Shown: positions 1 through 7,497 of the stretch, in pieces
Numbering within the stretch: the stretch's first letter is position 1
Layout: the number at the start of each line of letters is the position of its first letter
NCBI GenBank assembly: GCA_002733205.1
Contig: NVUW01000004.1
Location: 248,001-312,000, forward strand
Direction: 5' to 3'
DNA length: 64,000 nucleotides
Source: Thalassobium sp.
Lineage (GTDB): Bacteria > Pseudomonadota > Gammaproteobacteria > Pseudomonadales > Oceanobacteraceae
Position numbers and translations under genes: made by a program
The notes under the pieces: model-generated
Seen by the model: only the letters and a program-made list of their open reading frames with translations
The model's database searches: none
Told to the model about the DNA's origin: nothing

Positions 1-355
1 CAGGGAATATCGCAGCTCAGCTCTTTGCTGTGCCAGCGGTGCAGCAAATCCACCAGGCAGTGGCTTTCTTTGCTGGCCATCAGAACGACCTTTTTCGGCA
101 CGCCGGAATCATTCACCTGCCAGTCCATATCGAACTCTTCTGCAATCGGAGCAAACTCCGCCTTGAGCACATCCAGATCAAAAGACAGCGAATCGGCACG
201 GATACAGTGACGCATAAAAAAGCGTCCGGTAACCGGATCAGAATAATGGTTTGCCTCAACAATCCAGCCACCATGGGCGGAAAAGAACTGGCCAACTTTA
301 GCCACAATGCCCACCCGGTCAGGGCAGGAAATCGTTAAACGGTATACTCGTTCCA
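1..355 (-). CDS. purU: Formyltetrahydrofolate deformylase, N-terminal part (truncated by window edge)
   Basis: The first 118 codons read MERVYRLTISCPDRVGIVAK and continue as an ACT domain, with GRFFMR at about residues 50-55 and the linker KKVVLMASKESHCLVDLL, which begins the formyltransferase-like domain. This order is typical of PurU, which hydrolyses 10-formyl-THF to THF and formate and so supplies formate for PurT and balances the one-carbon pool. The ATG at 355-353 is preceded by a GGA about 8 nt upstream. The catalytic C-terminal domain lies outside the window, so activity cannot be judged here. The gene is divergent from the secreted-protein gene at 475. Family assignment is from recalled PurU sequence. 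Confidence 0.88.
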
Positions 356-474
356 TAGAAATCCACTACAGACTTACAAGGTTGTCACTCTGGCCCGAAA
401 GGCTATTGCACCTGCGCGGGGGAAGTGATCAACTGAAGCCATTAAAAACAATAATAAGTATCGGAGAGACGCCT

Positions 475-1251
475 ATGTTACTCCTTAGATCCCTGATTCT
501 CACCCTGTTTGTCGGCTTTTCAGCCCAGGCGAGCAGCAATTCTCTGGAACAGAATGTTTTCGATCTCAGTGTCGGTGTTAAAACGCTGCTGCTGCAGTAC
601 TACCATGTACAGGCAGATGAGGGGAATCAGCAACTGCTCAAAGAACTCAACAGCAACCTGAGCAGAGTCGATGAGCAGCAGCAGAATGTCAGCCAACAAC
701 TGCTGAGCATCCAACTGACCGGCGATAACACTCACCCGCAGATGATCGACAGCCACTGGCAGCGCTTCCGTACCCTGATGCAGCAGAATATTCACGAAAT
801 TGAAGTGAACGACTTCCCCGAATTACAGGTCGTCGCCATGATGCGCGATGCATCCAGTGCCATGATCGGCGAACTGGAAAAGATTGGCGATGAACTGCGC
901 GCCAGCGGAGAGTTTTCGGTATCAGGTATTGAGCGCTGGACGCGCAATCAGAAGCGCTTATTGTTGGGAATTACTGAACGGTATCTGGAACGTGCCGCTT
1001 CATCCATGGGAGCACCACTCAGCAATGGTCAGGACATCAACCTGCTCTGCCAGGAGTTCGCCCACGGTCTCGACGCTCTGGATGCTGCCACACTCAGCGT
1101 ACCGGCACAGGCTTCAATGCAACGCATACGCAGCCAATGGTTATTTGTCGAAAAATCCGCAACTAATGCCGAAGCCCGGTTAGTCCCTTTTCTGGTGATG
1201 CGTTACACCAACAGTATGATTGATCAGCTGAGCCGCATCGCAGCCAGCTGA
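475..1251 (+). CDS. Secreted alpha-helical protein of unknown function
   Basis: This 258-residue protein starts with a signal peptide (MLLLRSLILTLFVGFSAQA, cleavage near residue 19). The rest is mainly helical and rich in Gln, Leu and Glu, with no cysteine pair or membrane segment after the signal. The ATG at 475 follows a good ribosome site (GGAGAG at 463-468); the reading frame is open back to 307, but that extension has no ribosome site and no signal sequence. Helical periplasmic ligand-binding or PilJ-N-like sensor domains have a similar look, but no specific motif was recognised, so function is left open. It is a single gene, divergent from purU. Confidence 0.7.
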   Translation: MLLLRSLILTLFVGFSAQASSNSLEQNVFDLSVGVKTLLLQYYHVQADEGNQQLLKELNSNLSRVDEQQQNVSQQLLSIQLTGDNTHPQMIDSHWQRFRTLMQQNIHEIEVNDFPELQVVAMMRDASSAMIGELEKIGDELRASGEFSVSGIERWTRNQKRLLLGITERYLERAASSMGAPLSNGQDINLLCQEFAHGLDALDAATLSVPAQASMQRIRSQWLFVEKSATNAEARLVPFLVMRYTNSMIDQLSRIAAS

Positions 1252-1286
1252 TTATTTCAGCGCCAGATCAGCTCTCACTGCCGTTG

Positions 1287-1313
1287 AATAAAAGCCGCGC
1301 TAAAGCCGCAGCT
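1287..1313 (-). terminator. Probable intrinsic terminator of the amtB operon
   Basis: On the minus strand AGCTGCG and CGCGGCT (one G-U pair) form a 7-bp stem with a 7-nt loop, followed by TTTTATT. It overlaps the stop codon of the gene ending at 1312. Confidence 0.5.
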
Positions 1314-1983
1314 ACTTTTCCAGCAACAGCCTTGGATCTGTTGCCGGGTTCTGGTTTATCTCGTTTGCAGTGCGGATACTCAGGCTTAAAATTCGGTCAG
1401 CATCCACCGGCCCCAGACACTCACACACGCCGATATAAATAAAGTTAAGCAAGCGCTTCAAATCGCTCAGCGGAGCACTGGCCACAACCAATGCATGCTT
1501 GCCATCCCCCCAAAGATTAAATGCGTACGCCAACTCCTGAGAAATGTTATGCCGCAAAGACTGCTCCATCGCGTAACGTTTTACCACCCGGACCGTATCC
1601 GAACGCAACTGGCCGAAAAGCGTTGTTAATACCGACGAATAAACATCACTCCAATCTGGCTGCTGAAATAATTCCATCTCATCCAGACTGCCACTTTCTG
1701 CCTGAGCAGACTGATATTTCAGCATGTCATTCATCGGGTCAGGCTGCAGTTGTGCACTGCTGTCCATCAGAATACCGATTAGCTGGCGATACAAATGGGA
1801 GCGATTCTGCGCCACCTCGGGAATATCTTTGCAATCCGACAAAAAACCGTTCAGTTCAAATTGTGATTTCTGCGCATAATGATTCTGCCAACGCCACATG
1901 GCCCGCCATAAACCATCCCCTTGCAGGGTTTCCTGAAGAACCGTAAATACTGCCCGTCTTTTTACTTCAATCGTCATTGTCAT
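1312..1983 (-). CDS. Hypothetical cytoplasmic protein co-transcribed with amtB
   Basis: 223 residues with no signal peptide or membrane helix. The sequence is soluble and mixed helical, with a Trp/Gln-rich N-terminal part (GLWRAMWRWQNHYAQ near residues 24-38) and a C-terminal part rich in Leu/Ile (LKRLLNFIYIGVCECLGP). I do not recognise a family. It begins 10 nt after the amtB stop on the same strand and is followed by a hairpin, so it is probably the second gene of the amtB operon and would share its nitrogen control (inference). ATG codons at 1983 and 1977 are both possible starts. Confidence 0.65.
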   Translation of the reverse strand: MTMTIEVKRRAVFTVLQETLQGDGLWRAMWRWQNHYAQKSQFELNGFLSDCKDIPEVAQNRSHLYRQLIGILMDSSAQLQPDPMNDMLKYQSAQAESGSLDEMELFQQPDWSDVYSSVLTTLFGQLRSDTVRVVKRYAMEQSLRHNISQELAYAFNLWGDGKHALVVASAPLSDLKRLLNFIYIGVCECLGPVDADRILSLSIRTANEINQNPATDPRLLLEK

Positions 1984-1993
1984 TAGCGGCTAC

Positions 1994-3298
1994 TCATAAT
2001 TCACGATGATAAGTAACGTTCTGATGAAACTCCGGGTAACCCACTTCATCATGCTCGGTAAAATCCAGCCCCTGCTGCTCATGCTGAGTGCTTGCACGTA
2101 AACCGATTAAACGATCAATCAGAAAAAACAGAATAAGCGATAACGGAAACGCCCAGAAAAACGCCGAGAAAATCCCCACCAACTGCACGGCAATCTGCGA
2201 CGGATCAAACATATTATCTTTCAGAAAAAGCCCGGCCGCTAATGTTCCCCAGGCACCGGCGAAGCCATGAACAGGAATAGCACCCACCACATCATCCAGC
2301 CGACGGCGCTCCAGCCAGCCCGCACCGTAAACCGATATTGCTCCGGCAATCAGACCGGTCAGGGCAGCAAACTCCGGCGTCATCGACGCACAACCTGCGG
2401 TGATACCCACCAGACCAGCAATACTGCCGTTAATCGTGGAGGTCAGCAGCACCGGACGTTTACTCATACGGCTGAACAGCAATGCTCCGGTTGCTCCGGC
2501 AGCCGCAGCTAATTGTGTATTCAGTACAATCAAGCCGATTTCTGCATTCGCCGCCAGCGTGCTGCCGCCATTAAAACCAAACCAGCCGAGCCATAAAATA
2601 AAACCGCCCAGCGCCACCAAAGAAAGGTTATGGCCCGGAATACTGCGTGCAGCACCACTGGTTCGGTCAAAACGCCCGGTACGCGCGCCTAACACGATAA
2701 TACCCGCCAATGCACACCAGGCACCGACAGAGTGAACAACGGTCGAACCGGCAAAATCGATAAAACCTAACTTGGCCAACCAACCCGTGCCACCGTACAT
2801 ACCGCCCCAAACCCAACTGCCAAATACCGGATAAATAAACGCCGTAATCACGCAGGTCGCGATCAGGTACGCATCGTATTTTGTCCGCTCAGCCATCGCA
2901 CCACTGCAAATGGTGACCGCCGTCGCCGCGAACATCGTTTGAAACAGCAGCACGGTGTAATCCCAGGATTCAGCTTCGACCGACGTTGTTGGCGAAAGGG
3001 CAAAGTGGCTGGCACCGAAAAACCCGGTGAAATTTTCTCCGAACATCAGGCCATAACCCACCAGCCAGAAAATAAGACTGCCAAGACATACGTCCATGTA
3101 GTTTTTCATCATTACGTTGACGGCATTTTTTGCCCGCGACATACCGCTTTCCAGCAAAGCAAAACCCGCCTGCATAAAAAACACCAACGCTGCTGCCATC
3201 ACCACCCATAAAGTATTGATATTCAATTCTGCGGCCGACGTAGCTGCCATCGCAGGAACACTGACACTGCTTAATGCGATCCACACAATCCATTTCAT
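1994..3298 (-). CDS. amtB: Ammonium transporter, Amt family
   Basis: 434 residues with a signal-like first helix (MKWIVWIALSSVSVPAMAAT) and about 11 further hydrophobic helices. Family hallmarks are visible: FFMQAGFALLESGMSRAKN in the first Amt helix, DFAGSTVVHSVGAWCALAG carrying the first pore histidine, IPVHGFAGAWGTLAAGLF carrying the second, and FNGGSTLAAN. It conducts ammonium/ammonia across the inner membrane. No GlnK gene lies in the window, unlike the usual glnK-amtB pair. A near-consensus sigma-54 promoter and an NtrC-type dyad upstream point to nitrogen-limitation control. A small unknown gene follows in the same operon. Confidence 0.95.
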   Translation of the reverse strand: MKWIVWIALSSVSVPAMAATSAAELNINTLWVVMAAALVFFMQAGFALLESGMSRAKNAVNVMMKNYMDVCLGSLIFWLVGYGLMFGENFTGFFGASHFALSPTTSVEAESWDYTVLLFQTMFAATAVTICSGAMAERTKYDAYLIATCVITAFIYPVFGSWVWGGMYGGTGWLAKLGFIDFAGSTVVHSVGAWCALAGIIVLGARTGRFDRTSGAARSIPGHNLSLVALGGFILWLGWFGFNGGSTLAANAEIGLIVLNTQLAAAAGATGALLFSRMSKRPVLLTSTINGSIAGLVGITAGCASMTPEFAALTGLIAGAISVYGAGWLERRRLDDVVGAIPVHGFAGAWGTLAAGLFLKDNMFDPSQIAVQLVGIFSAFFWAFPLSLILFFLIDRLIGLRASTQHEQQGLDFTEHDEVGYPEFHQNVTYHREL

Positions 3299-3401
3299 AA
3301 CATTACCTGTTTGGCTGTTCAGACAAAGAGCAAACGTGCTGCCGTGTTTTTCATCCAGACTATGCGTCTGGGATATTTATCAACGCTATTTATCAACAGC
3401 G

Positions 3402-3417
3402 AGCAAAGCCTGTGCCA
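3402..3417 (-). promoter_or_regulatory. Sigma-54 promoter of amtB
   Basis: The minus strand reads TGGCAC-AGGCT-TTGCT, matching the consensus TGGCAC-N5-TTGCW at every conserved position. It sits about 104 nt upstream of the amtB ATG, in the right orientation. Confidence 0.85.
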
Positions 3418-3489
3418 GAACAATGAACGGAAAAATATACCGGCGTGAGCGCAGGGCAGAGAAAAAACCATGACTGTGAAAATATTCCG

Positions 3490-3504
3490 GCACCAGAAAA
3501 GTGC
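3490..3504. promoter_or_regulatory. Candidate NtrC enhancer site for amtB
   Basis: GCAC-N7-GTGC dyad, the core of the NtrC consensus TGCAC-N7-GTGCA, roughly 80-90 bp upstream of the sigma-54 promoter, which is a normal enhancer distance. Single site; assignment inferred from position and symmetry. Confidence 0.5.
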
Positions 3505-3534
3505 AGCACAAAACCAGCACGCACCAGCTTCAGG

Positions 3535-3564
3535 CTGACAGAACGTTCGCTGCACTGCTATATT
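3535..3564 (+). promoter_or_regulatory. Possible sigma-70 promoter for the CBS/ppnN operon
   Basis: CTGACA, an 18-nt spacer, then TATATT, about 70 nt upstream of the ATG at 3633. The rest of the 3299-3632 divergent spacer holds the amtB promoter elements described separately. Confidence 0.4.
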
Positions 3565-3632
3565 GCAGTTAAAGCACCTCGGAATAATTCATAGGCGCTT
3601 TAAAGGAACTCACTCTGCAACGGCCAGGAATC

Positions 3633-4247
3633 ATGTCATTAATCGTGTTCGATATGGGTATACGGGTTGAGACGCCTCTGCGGCCAGATAAAAACCGGAT
3701 AAAAGCAACCGCAGCGACCTCGGCTATTCAGCCGGTAAGAACCGGTGACTCTCAGTCTCCTGCCGAAAGACAGGCACAGCAGGTTCTGGAACACTATGCG
3801 CATCAGCAAAAAACACCCGACTCCATCGCTTTTGCCGCCGACATTATGCATACACCGGTCATGACGCTAACGCCGGATCACAGCGTACAGGATGCCTGGA
3901 ATAAACTGGCGGAAAGTGGCTACCACCACCTGCCAGTGGTTGATGACGAGAATAAAGTGAATGCCATTATTTCTGACCGCGATTTAATGCACGCCCTGAT
4001 GCAACAAACCAGCCGATCAACCGGCCTGCCGGATATCTGGGAAAATAACATCATGAACTATGCTGTTCACCCAGTGATTTGTGCCCTGAAAACGACTGAT
4101 ATACGCCAGACCAGCAACATCCTTTTTGAATACAACATCGGCGCACTGCCCGTTATCGATGATAACCACAGACTGTGCGGAATAATTACCCGCACCGATA
4201 TTCTGAAATTACTCCGGCATTACGGCCCAATGGAACTCTGGGCATAA
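3633..4247 (+). CDS. CBS-domain pair protein
   Basis: 204 residues. After a variable, probably flexible N-terminal 65 residues come two CBS repeats: about 69-125 (AADIMHTPVMTLTPDHSVQD, ending ISDRDLM) and about 135-200 (IMNYAVHPVICALKTTDI, ending ITRTDILKLL). Such pairs (Bateman modules) bind adenine nucleotides. There is no catalytic domain, so it is likely a stand-alone sensor. It lies 26 nt upstream of ppnN, whose product cleaves nucleoside monophosphates, so a regulatory link through nucleotide sensing is plausible (inference). The ATG at 3633 has AGGA 4 nt upstream; an ATG at 3654 is a second option. Confidence 0.85.
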   Translation: MSLIVFDMGIRVETPLRPDKNRIKATAATSAIQPVRTGDSQSPAERQAQQVLEHYAHQQKTPDSIAFAADIMHTPVMTLTPDHSVQDAWNKLAESGYHHLPVVDDENKVNAIISDRDLMHALMQQTSRSTGLPDIWENNIMNYAVHPVICALKTTDIRQTSNILFEYNIGALPVIDDNHRLCGIITRTDILKLLRHYGPMELWA

Positions 4248-4273
4248 TTTTTACTCCGGGGACAGGAGAAACC

Positions 4274-5635
4274 ATGACAAAACACTATGAACTGATTCAC
4301 CCTAAAACCCACCTGCGTGTTCTTTCCCGCTATGAAATACAACAACTGCGCGAAGTAGGCAGTGACGTCCACGAACTGGTAAGACGCTGCTGTTACGCTG
4401 TTCTCAGTGCTGGCAGTCAGTCGGATAATTATCTGGAACTGAAAGAAGAATTCCGTAATTTTAATATTCAGGTACAACAGGAAGACCGCGGTATTGTCCT
4501 CAGCCTGAAAAATCCACCGCAGAGTGCGTTTGTCGATGGCGAAATCATTCGCGGCGTACGTGAGCAACTATTCTCCGTACTGCGCGATGTTCTCTATGCA
4601 CAGGAGTCCATCCTCGAAGCACACCGCTTTGATCTGAATAACGGCGACGACATCACCAATGCCGTTTTTCACCTGCTGCGTAACGCTAACGTGCTGAAGC
4701 CAGATCGCTGGCCAAACCTGGCGATCTGCTGGGGTGGTCATTCCATTCCACGTAATGAATACCAGTACACCAAAGATGTTGGTTACCAATTAGGATTACG
4801 CGGTCTGGATGTTGGTACCGGTTGCGGCCCCGGTGCCATGAAAGGGCCGATGAAAGGTTGCGCCATTGGTCATGCCAAGCAACACAACCGCGATGGCCGC
4901 TATATCGGCATCACCGAACCAGGCATTATCGCCACCGAAGCGCCGAACCCGATTGTCAATGAACTGGTAATTCTGCCAGACATTGAAAAGCGCCTGGAGG
5001 CATTTATCCGTCTTGCCCATGGCATCGTGATTTTCCCCGGTGGACCAGGAACAGCCGAAGAACTGCTGTATTTACTCGGCGTACTGTCACACCCTGACAA
5101 TCAGCAAATTCCGTTTCCGATTGTGATTACCGGCCCGACCGAAACAGAAGATTATCTGCGTGCCATTGACCGTTTTATCGGCACGGCTCTGGGAGCCACT
5201 GCCCAACAACGTTATCAGATTATTATTCAAGATGCAGAAGCGGTTGCACGCGCGATGAAAGCTGGGATTGCCGAAGTTGAGCAGTACCGTCAGTCAAGCA
5301 ACGATGCCTACTTTTTTAACTGGGCTTTAACCATCGTGGAAGATTTTCAGCTGCCGTTTGATCCGACCCATGAAGCCATGAGCAATCTTTGCCTGAGCAA
5401 ATCGCTGCCTGGCCATGAACTGGCTGCTAATCTGCGCCGCGCCTTTTCCGGTATTGTTGCCGGTAATGTGAAGGAGGTGGGAATCACCCGCGTACAGGAG
5501 CACGGTCCGTATCAGATACAGGGCGATAAAAGCATTCTGCAAGGGATGGACGTGTTGTTAACTGCCATGGTGAAACACGGGCGCATGAAGATCAGCGGCG
5601 ACTATACGCCATGCTATGAAATCGTAGCCCGCTGA
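4274..5635 (+). CDS. ppnN: Pyrimidine/purine nucleotide 5'-monophosphate nucleosidase
   Basis: 453 residues, essentially the length of E. coli PpnN (YgdH). The central domain is a LOG/lysine-decarboxylase-like Rossmann fold with the signature PGGPGTAEELLYLLG at about residues 257-271, preceded by WGGHSIPRNEY and GTGCGPGAMKGPMKG. PpnN hydrolyses the N-glycosidic bond of nucleoside monophosphates to give base and ribose 5-phosphate, and in E. coli it is stimulated by (p)ppGpp. The ATG at 4274 follows CAGGAGA; upstream in-frame codons overlap the CBS gene and are unlikely. A strong terminator follows. Confidence 0.93.
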   Translation: MTKHYELIHPKTHLRVLSRYEIQQLREVGSDVHELVRRCCYAVLSAGSQSDNYLELKEEFRNFNIQVQQEDRGIVLSLKNPPQSAFVDGEIIRGVREQLFSVLRDVLYAQESILEAHRFDLNNGDDITNAVFHLLRNANVLKPDRWPNLAICWGGHSIPRNEYQYTKDVGYQLGLRGLDVGTGCGPGAMKGPMKGCAIGHAKQHNRDGRYIGITEPGIIATEAPNPIVNELVILPDIEKRLEAFIRLAHGIVIFPGGPGTAEELLYLLGVLSHPDNQQIPFPIVITGPTETEDYLRAIDRFIGTALGATAQQRYQIIIQDAEAVARAMKAGIAEVEQYRQSSNDAYFFNWALTIVEDFQLPFDPTHEAMSNLCLSKSLPGHELAANLRRAFSGIVAGNVKEVGITRVQEHGPYQIQGDKSILQGMDVLLTAMVKHGRMKISGDYTPCYEIVAR

Positions 5636-5660
5636 CGACATGAAAATAAAGAAACAAAAA

Positions 5661-5687
5661 AGCGGCTGAACAGCAGCCGCTTTTTTT
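5661..5687. terminator. Bidirectional intrinsic terminator between ppnN and the cytochrome gene
   Basis: GCGGCTG/CAGCCGC stem with a 5-nt loop, followed by seven T on the plus strand and preceded by an A run that serves the convergent minus-strand gene. Confidence 0.9.
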
Positions 5688-5688
5688 A

Positions 5689-7437
5689 TCAGTAATAACT
5701 AAGAATATCTTTAATGCCGGTTTCTTGTTCCGATTCGACCGCTTCATGCACGGTTGTCACCGGTTTTATCACTGCATCACGTCCCAGTCTGTAGCTTTGC
5801 TCTTTTACCACAATCTGATATGCCTTATTCAGCATCAGAGCGCGCTCTGCGCCCGGCAGCAATAAATGACTGATATCCTGAGATAGCTTTGAGAACTCCT
5901 CAACTTTAGGGCTGCGGTCGGCATTGAAGAACTTGTTCAGAACTTCGTTGTTATCACGGAACTCATTACCGGTTGGATTATGTTCAAGATAATAAGCGTA
6001 CTCACCATGACCATCCTCGCGCGCAGGATCGGCAACGCCCTCTAAACCTTTTTCCAGCCAGTGATACCATCCATCACGGAAGCTGCCATGATCAAACTTG
6101 CGTGCAAACGAAATAGTAGTGTCATTGGAGGAGCCAATATAACCGTGGCAACCGGTACAAAAATACGTTTCTTCGTAGGTTTGCGGCCGTAACTGCCCGG
6201 CATCATCTTCAATAAACCCCTGATACGTCCATCCCTGCGCAACCGTCAAGCCGGATTCCATATCACCTAAGGCTAACTTTGTACGGGATGGAAAATCATG
6301 ACGTTCTTTAATTTCATCATCAACGATACCGCGCAACTGATAATAGTTTCTCCAGGAATTCTTTTTCGAATAGCGCACTTCTTTCATACGTCTGGCCATT
6401 TTCACTTTGCCATCCGCAACATCAAGATAGCGTACGGTATGCAGGAACTCGGTACCTTCTGGATACAAACGCGCCGCCAGGTGTACAGCACCTTGTTCCT
6501 GCAACGTTTTGGCCTGGCCCACGTAACTCATCAGACGATTTTCTTTTGGCTGCCAATCGTACGTTATGCGTTGAGCAACCGACAGAACGCCGTTTTTATC
6601 CAGATCGACGCCGTACTTATTTTCATCGACGGCAGCAATGGGAATGTCTTGTTCTTTGATAAGTGCTTCGACAATGGCGAGGTTAACAGCGTAAGTCACC
6701 GGATCGAAGATACCCTCGTTGTTCTTACGGAATGCGTCAGGCAGACGAATCATGACATCATCCGTCGAGCCATTGGTCGGCATAAAGGTTCCCAGAAAAG
6801 GATAATACGCAAACACCCGCCAGCCGGTATATTCACCCGCCGGTGAAATATCAAACCCCTGCTCATTAAAAGCAAAATAGGCATCCGGAATATAGCCATC
6901 CCACTGGCCATTTTTGTTGCGATCCCACTCAGCAGGTGGGTTTGCTAATTTAGCTGACAGAATGATTCCGCCATTATCGGAGAAATAGTTATCCTCTCTG
7001 ACGTAAGAAAGTATCTCCTGATCTGACACCTTACCAATGGCTTCTGTACGGTCCTTAAACAGGTTATCCCAATTATTTTCAAGGCCACTTTCCGGGAAAG
7101 CATAGGCTACCTGAACATCAATATCGTTAAGAAAATTAGGACGCTTGCTCTCCGTGTGGCAGGCATAACAAGGATTCTGGACACCCTGATCGGTTACCGG
7201 GTCGGTATAACACTGAGGGGGAATATAAGGCACAGGATTAATGGTGGCGTCACTCGTGATATCAACCAGTGTTCCGAATGAATAGCTGGACGCAACCGGA
7301 TTCACTTTATTCTCTGCCGGAATATTTTCCCCACTATCTGCCTGAGGCTGTTTGGACTGATCACTTTCAGACGCGGTGAAACACCCGGACAATACCGAGG
7401 ACAGCATGGCAACAATAAACAAAGGATACGTTTTCAT
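5689..7437 (-). CDS. Diheme c-type cytochrome lipoprotein, unknown role
   Basis: 582 residues starting with a lipoprotein signal (LSGC, lipidated Cys about residue 19). Two haem-binding motifs are seen: CYACH at 90-94 and CTGCH at 427-431. Between them lie acidic Asp/Asn loops (DRNKNGQWDGYIPD; DLDKNGVLSV) that resemble calcium-binding EF-type loops. The cytochrome is therefore exported and probably membrane-anchored in the periplasm or outer membrane; its redox partner is not evident. The gene follows the PhoX-like gene by 60 nt, separated by an intrinsic terminator, so expression may depend on read-through from the Pho-box promoter. The ATG at 7437 gives the lipobox; the frame is open to 7494 but that part encodes no signal. 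Confidence 0.75.
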   Translation of the reverse strand: MKTYPLFIVAMLSSVLSGCFTASESDQSKQPQADSGENIPAENKVNPVASSYSFGTLVDITSDATINPVPYIPPQCYTDPVTDQGVQNPCYACHTESKRPNFLNDIDVQVAYAFPESGLENNWDNLFKDRTEAIGKVSDQEILSYVREDNYFSDNGGIILSAKLANPPAEWDRNKNGQWDGYIPDAYFAFNEQGFDISPAGEYTGWRVFAYYPFLGTFMPTNGSTDDVMIRLPDAFRKNNEGIFDPVTYAVNLAIVEALIKEQDIPIAAVDENKYGVDLDKNGVLSVAQRITYDWQPKENRLMSYVGQAKTLQEQGAVHLAARLYPEGTEFLHTVRYLDVADGKVKMARRMKEVRYSKKNSWRNYYQLRGIVDDEIKERHDFPSRTKLALGDMESGLTVAQGWTYQGFIEDDAGQLRPQTYEETYFCTGCHGYIGSSNDTTISFARKFDHGSFRDGWYHWLEKGLEGVADPAREDGHGEYAYYLEHNPTGNEFRDNNEVLNKFFNADRSPKVEEFSKLSQDISHLLLPGAERALMLNKAYQIVVKEQSYRLGRDAVIKPVTTVHEAVESEQETGIKDILSYY

Positions 7438-7450
7438 AAATCTACCAAAA

Positions 7451-7478
7451 ACAAAAAAGGGGCAGCCGTAGCTGCCCC
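7451..7478 (-). terminator. Intrinsic terminator between the PhoX-like and cytochrome genes
   Basis: Perfect 8-bp stem GGGGCAGC/GCTGCCCC with a 4-nt loop, followed on the minus strand by TTTTTTGTTTTT. It lies 20 nt after the PhoX-like stop and 14 nt before the cytochrome ATG, so it would reduce downstream expression. Confidence 0.8.
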
Positions 7479-7497
7479 TGATCTTAAGCGTCAAATA

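Noticed and set aside
307-474. N-terminal extension of the secreted protein gene (frame open to 307)
   Set aside because: Overlaps the divergent purU start, has no ribosome site, and would bury the signal peptide.
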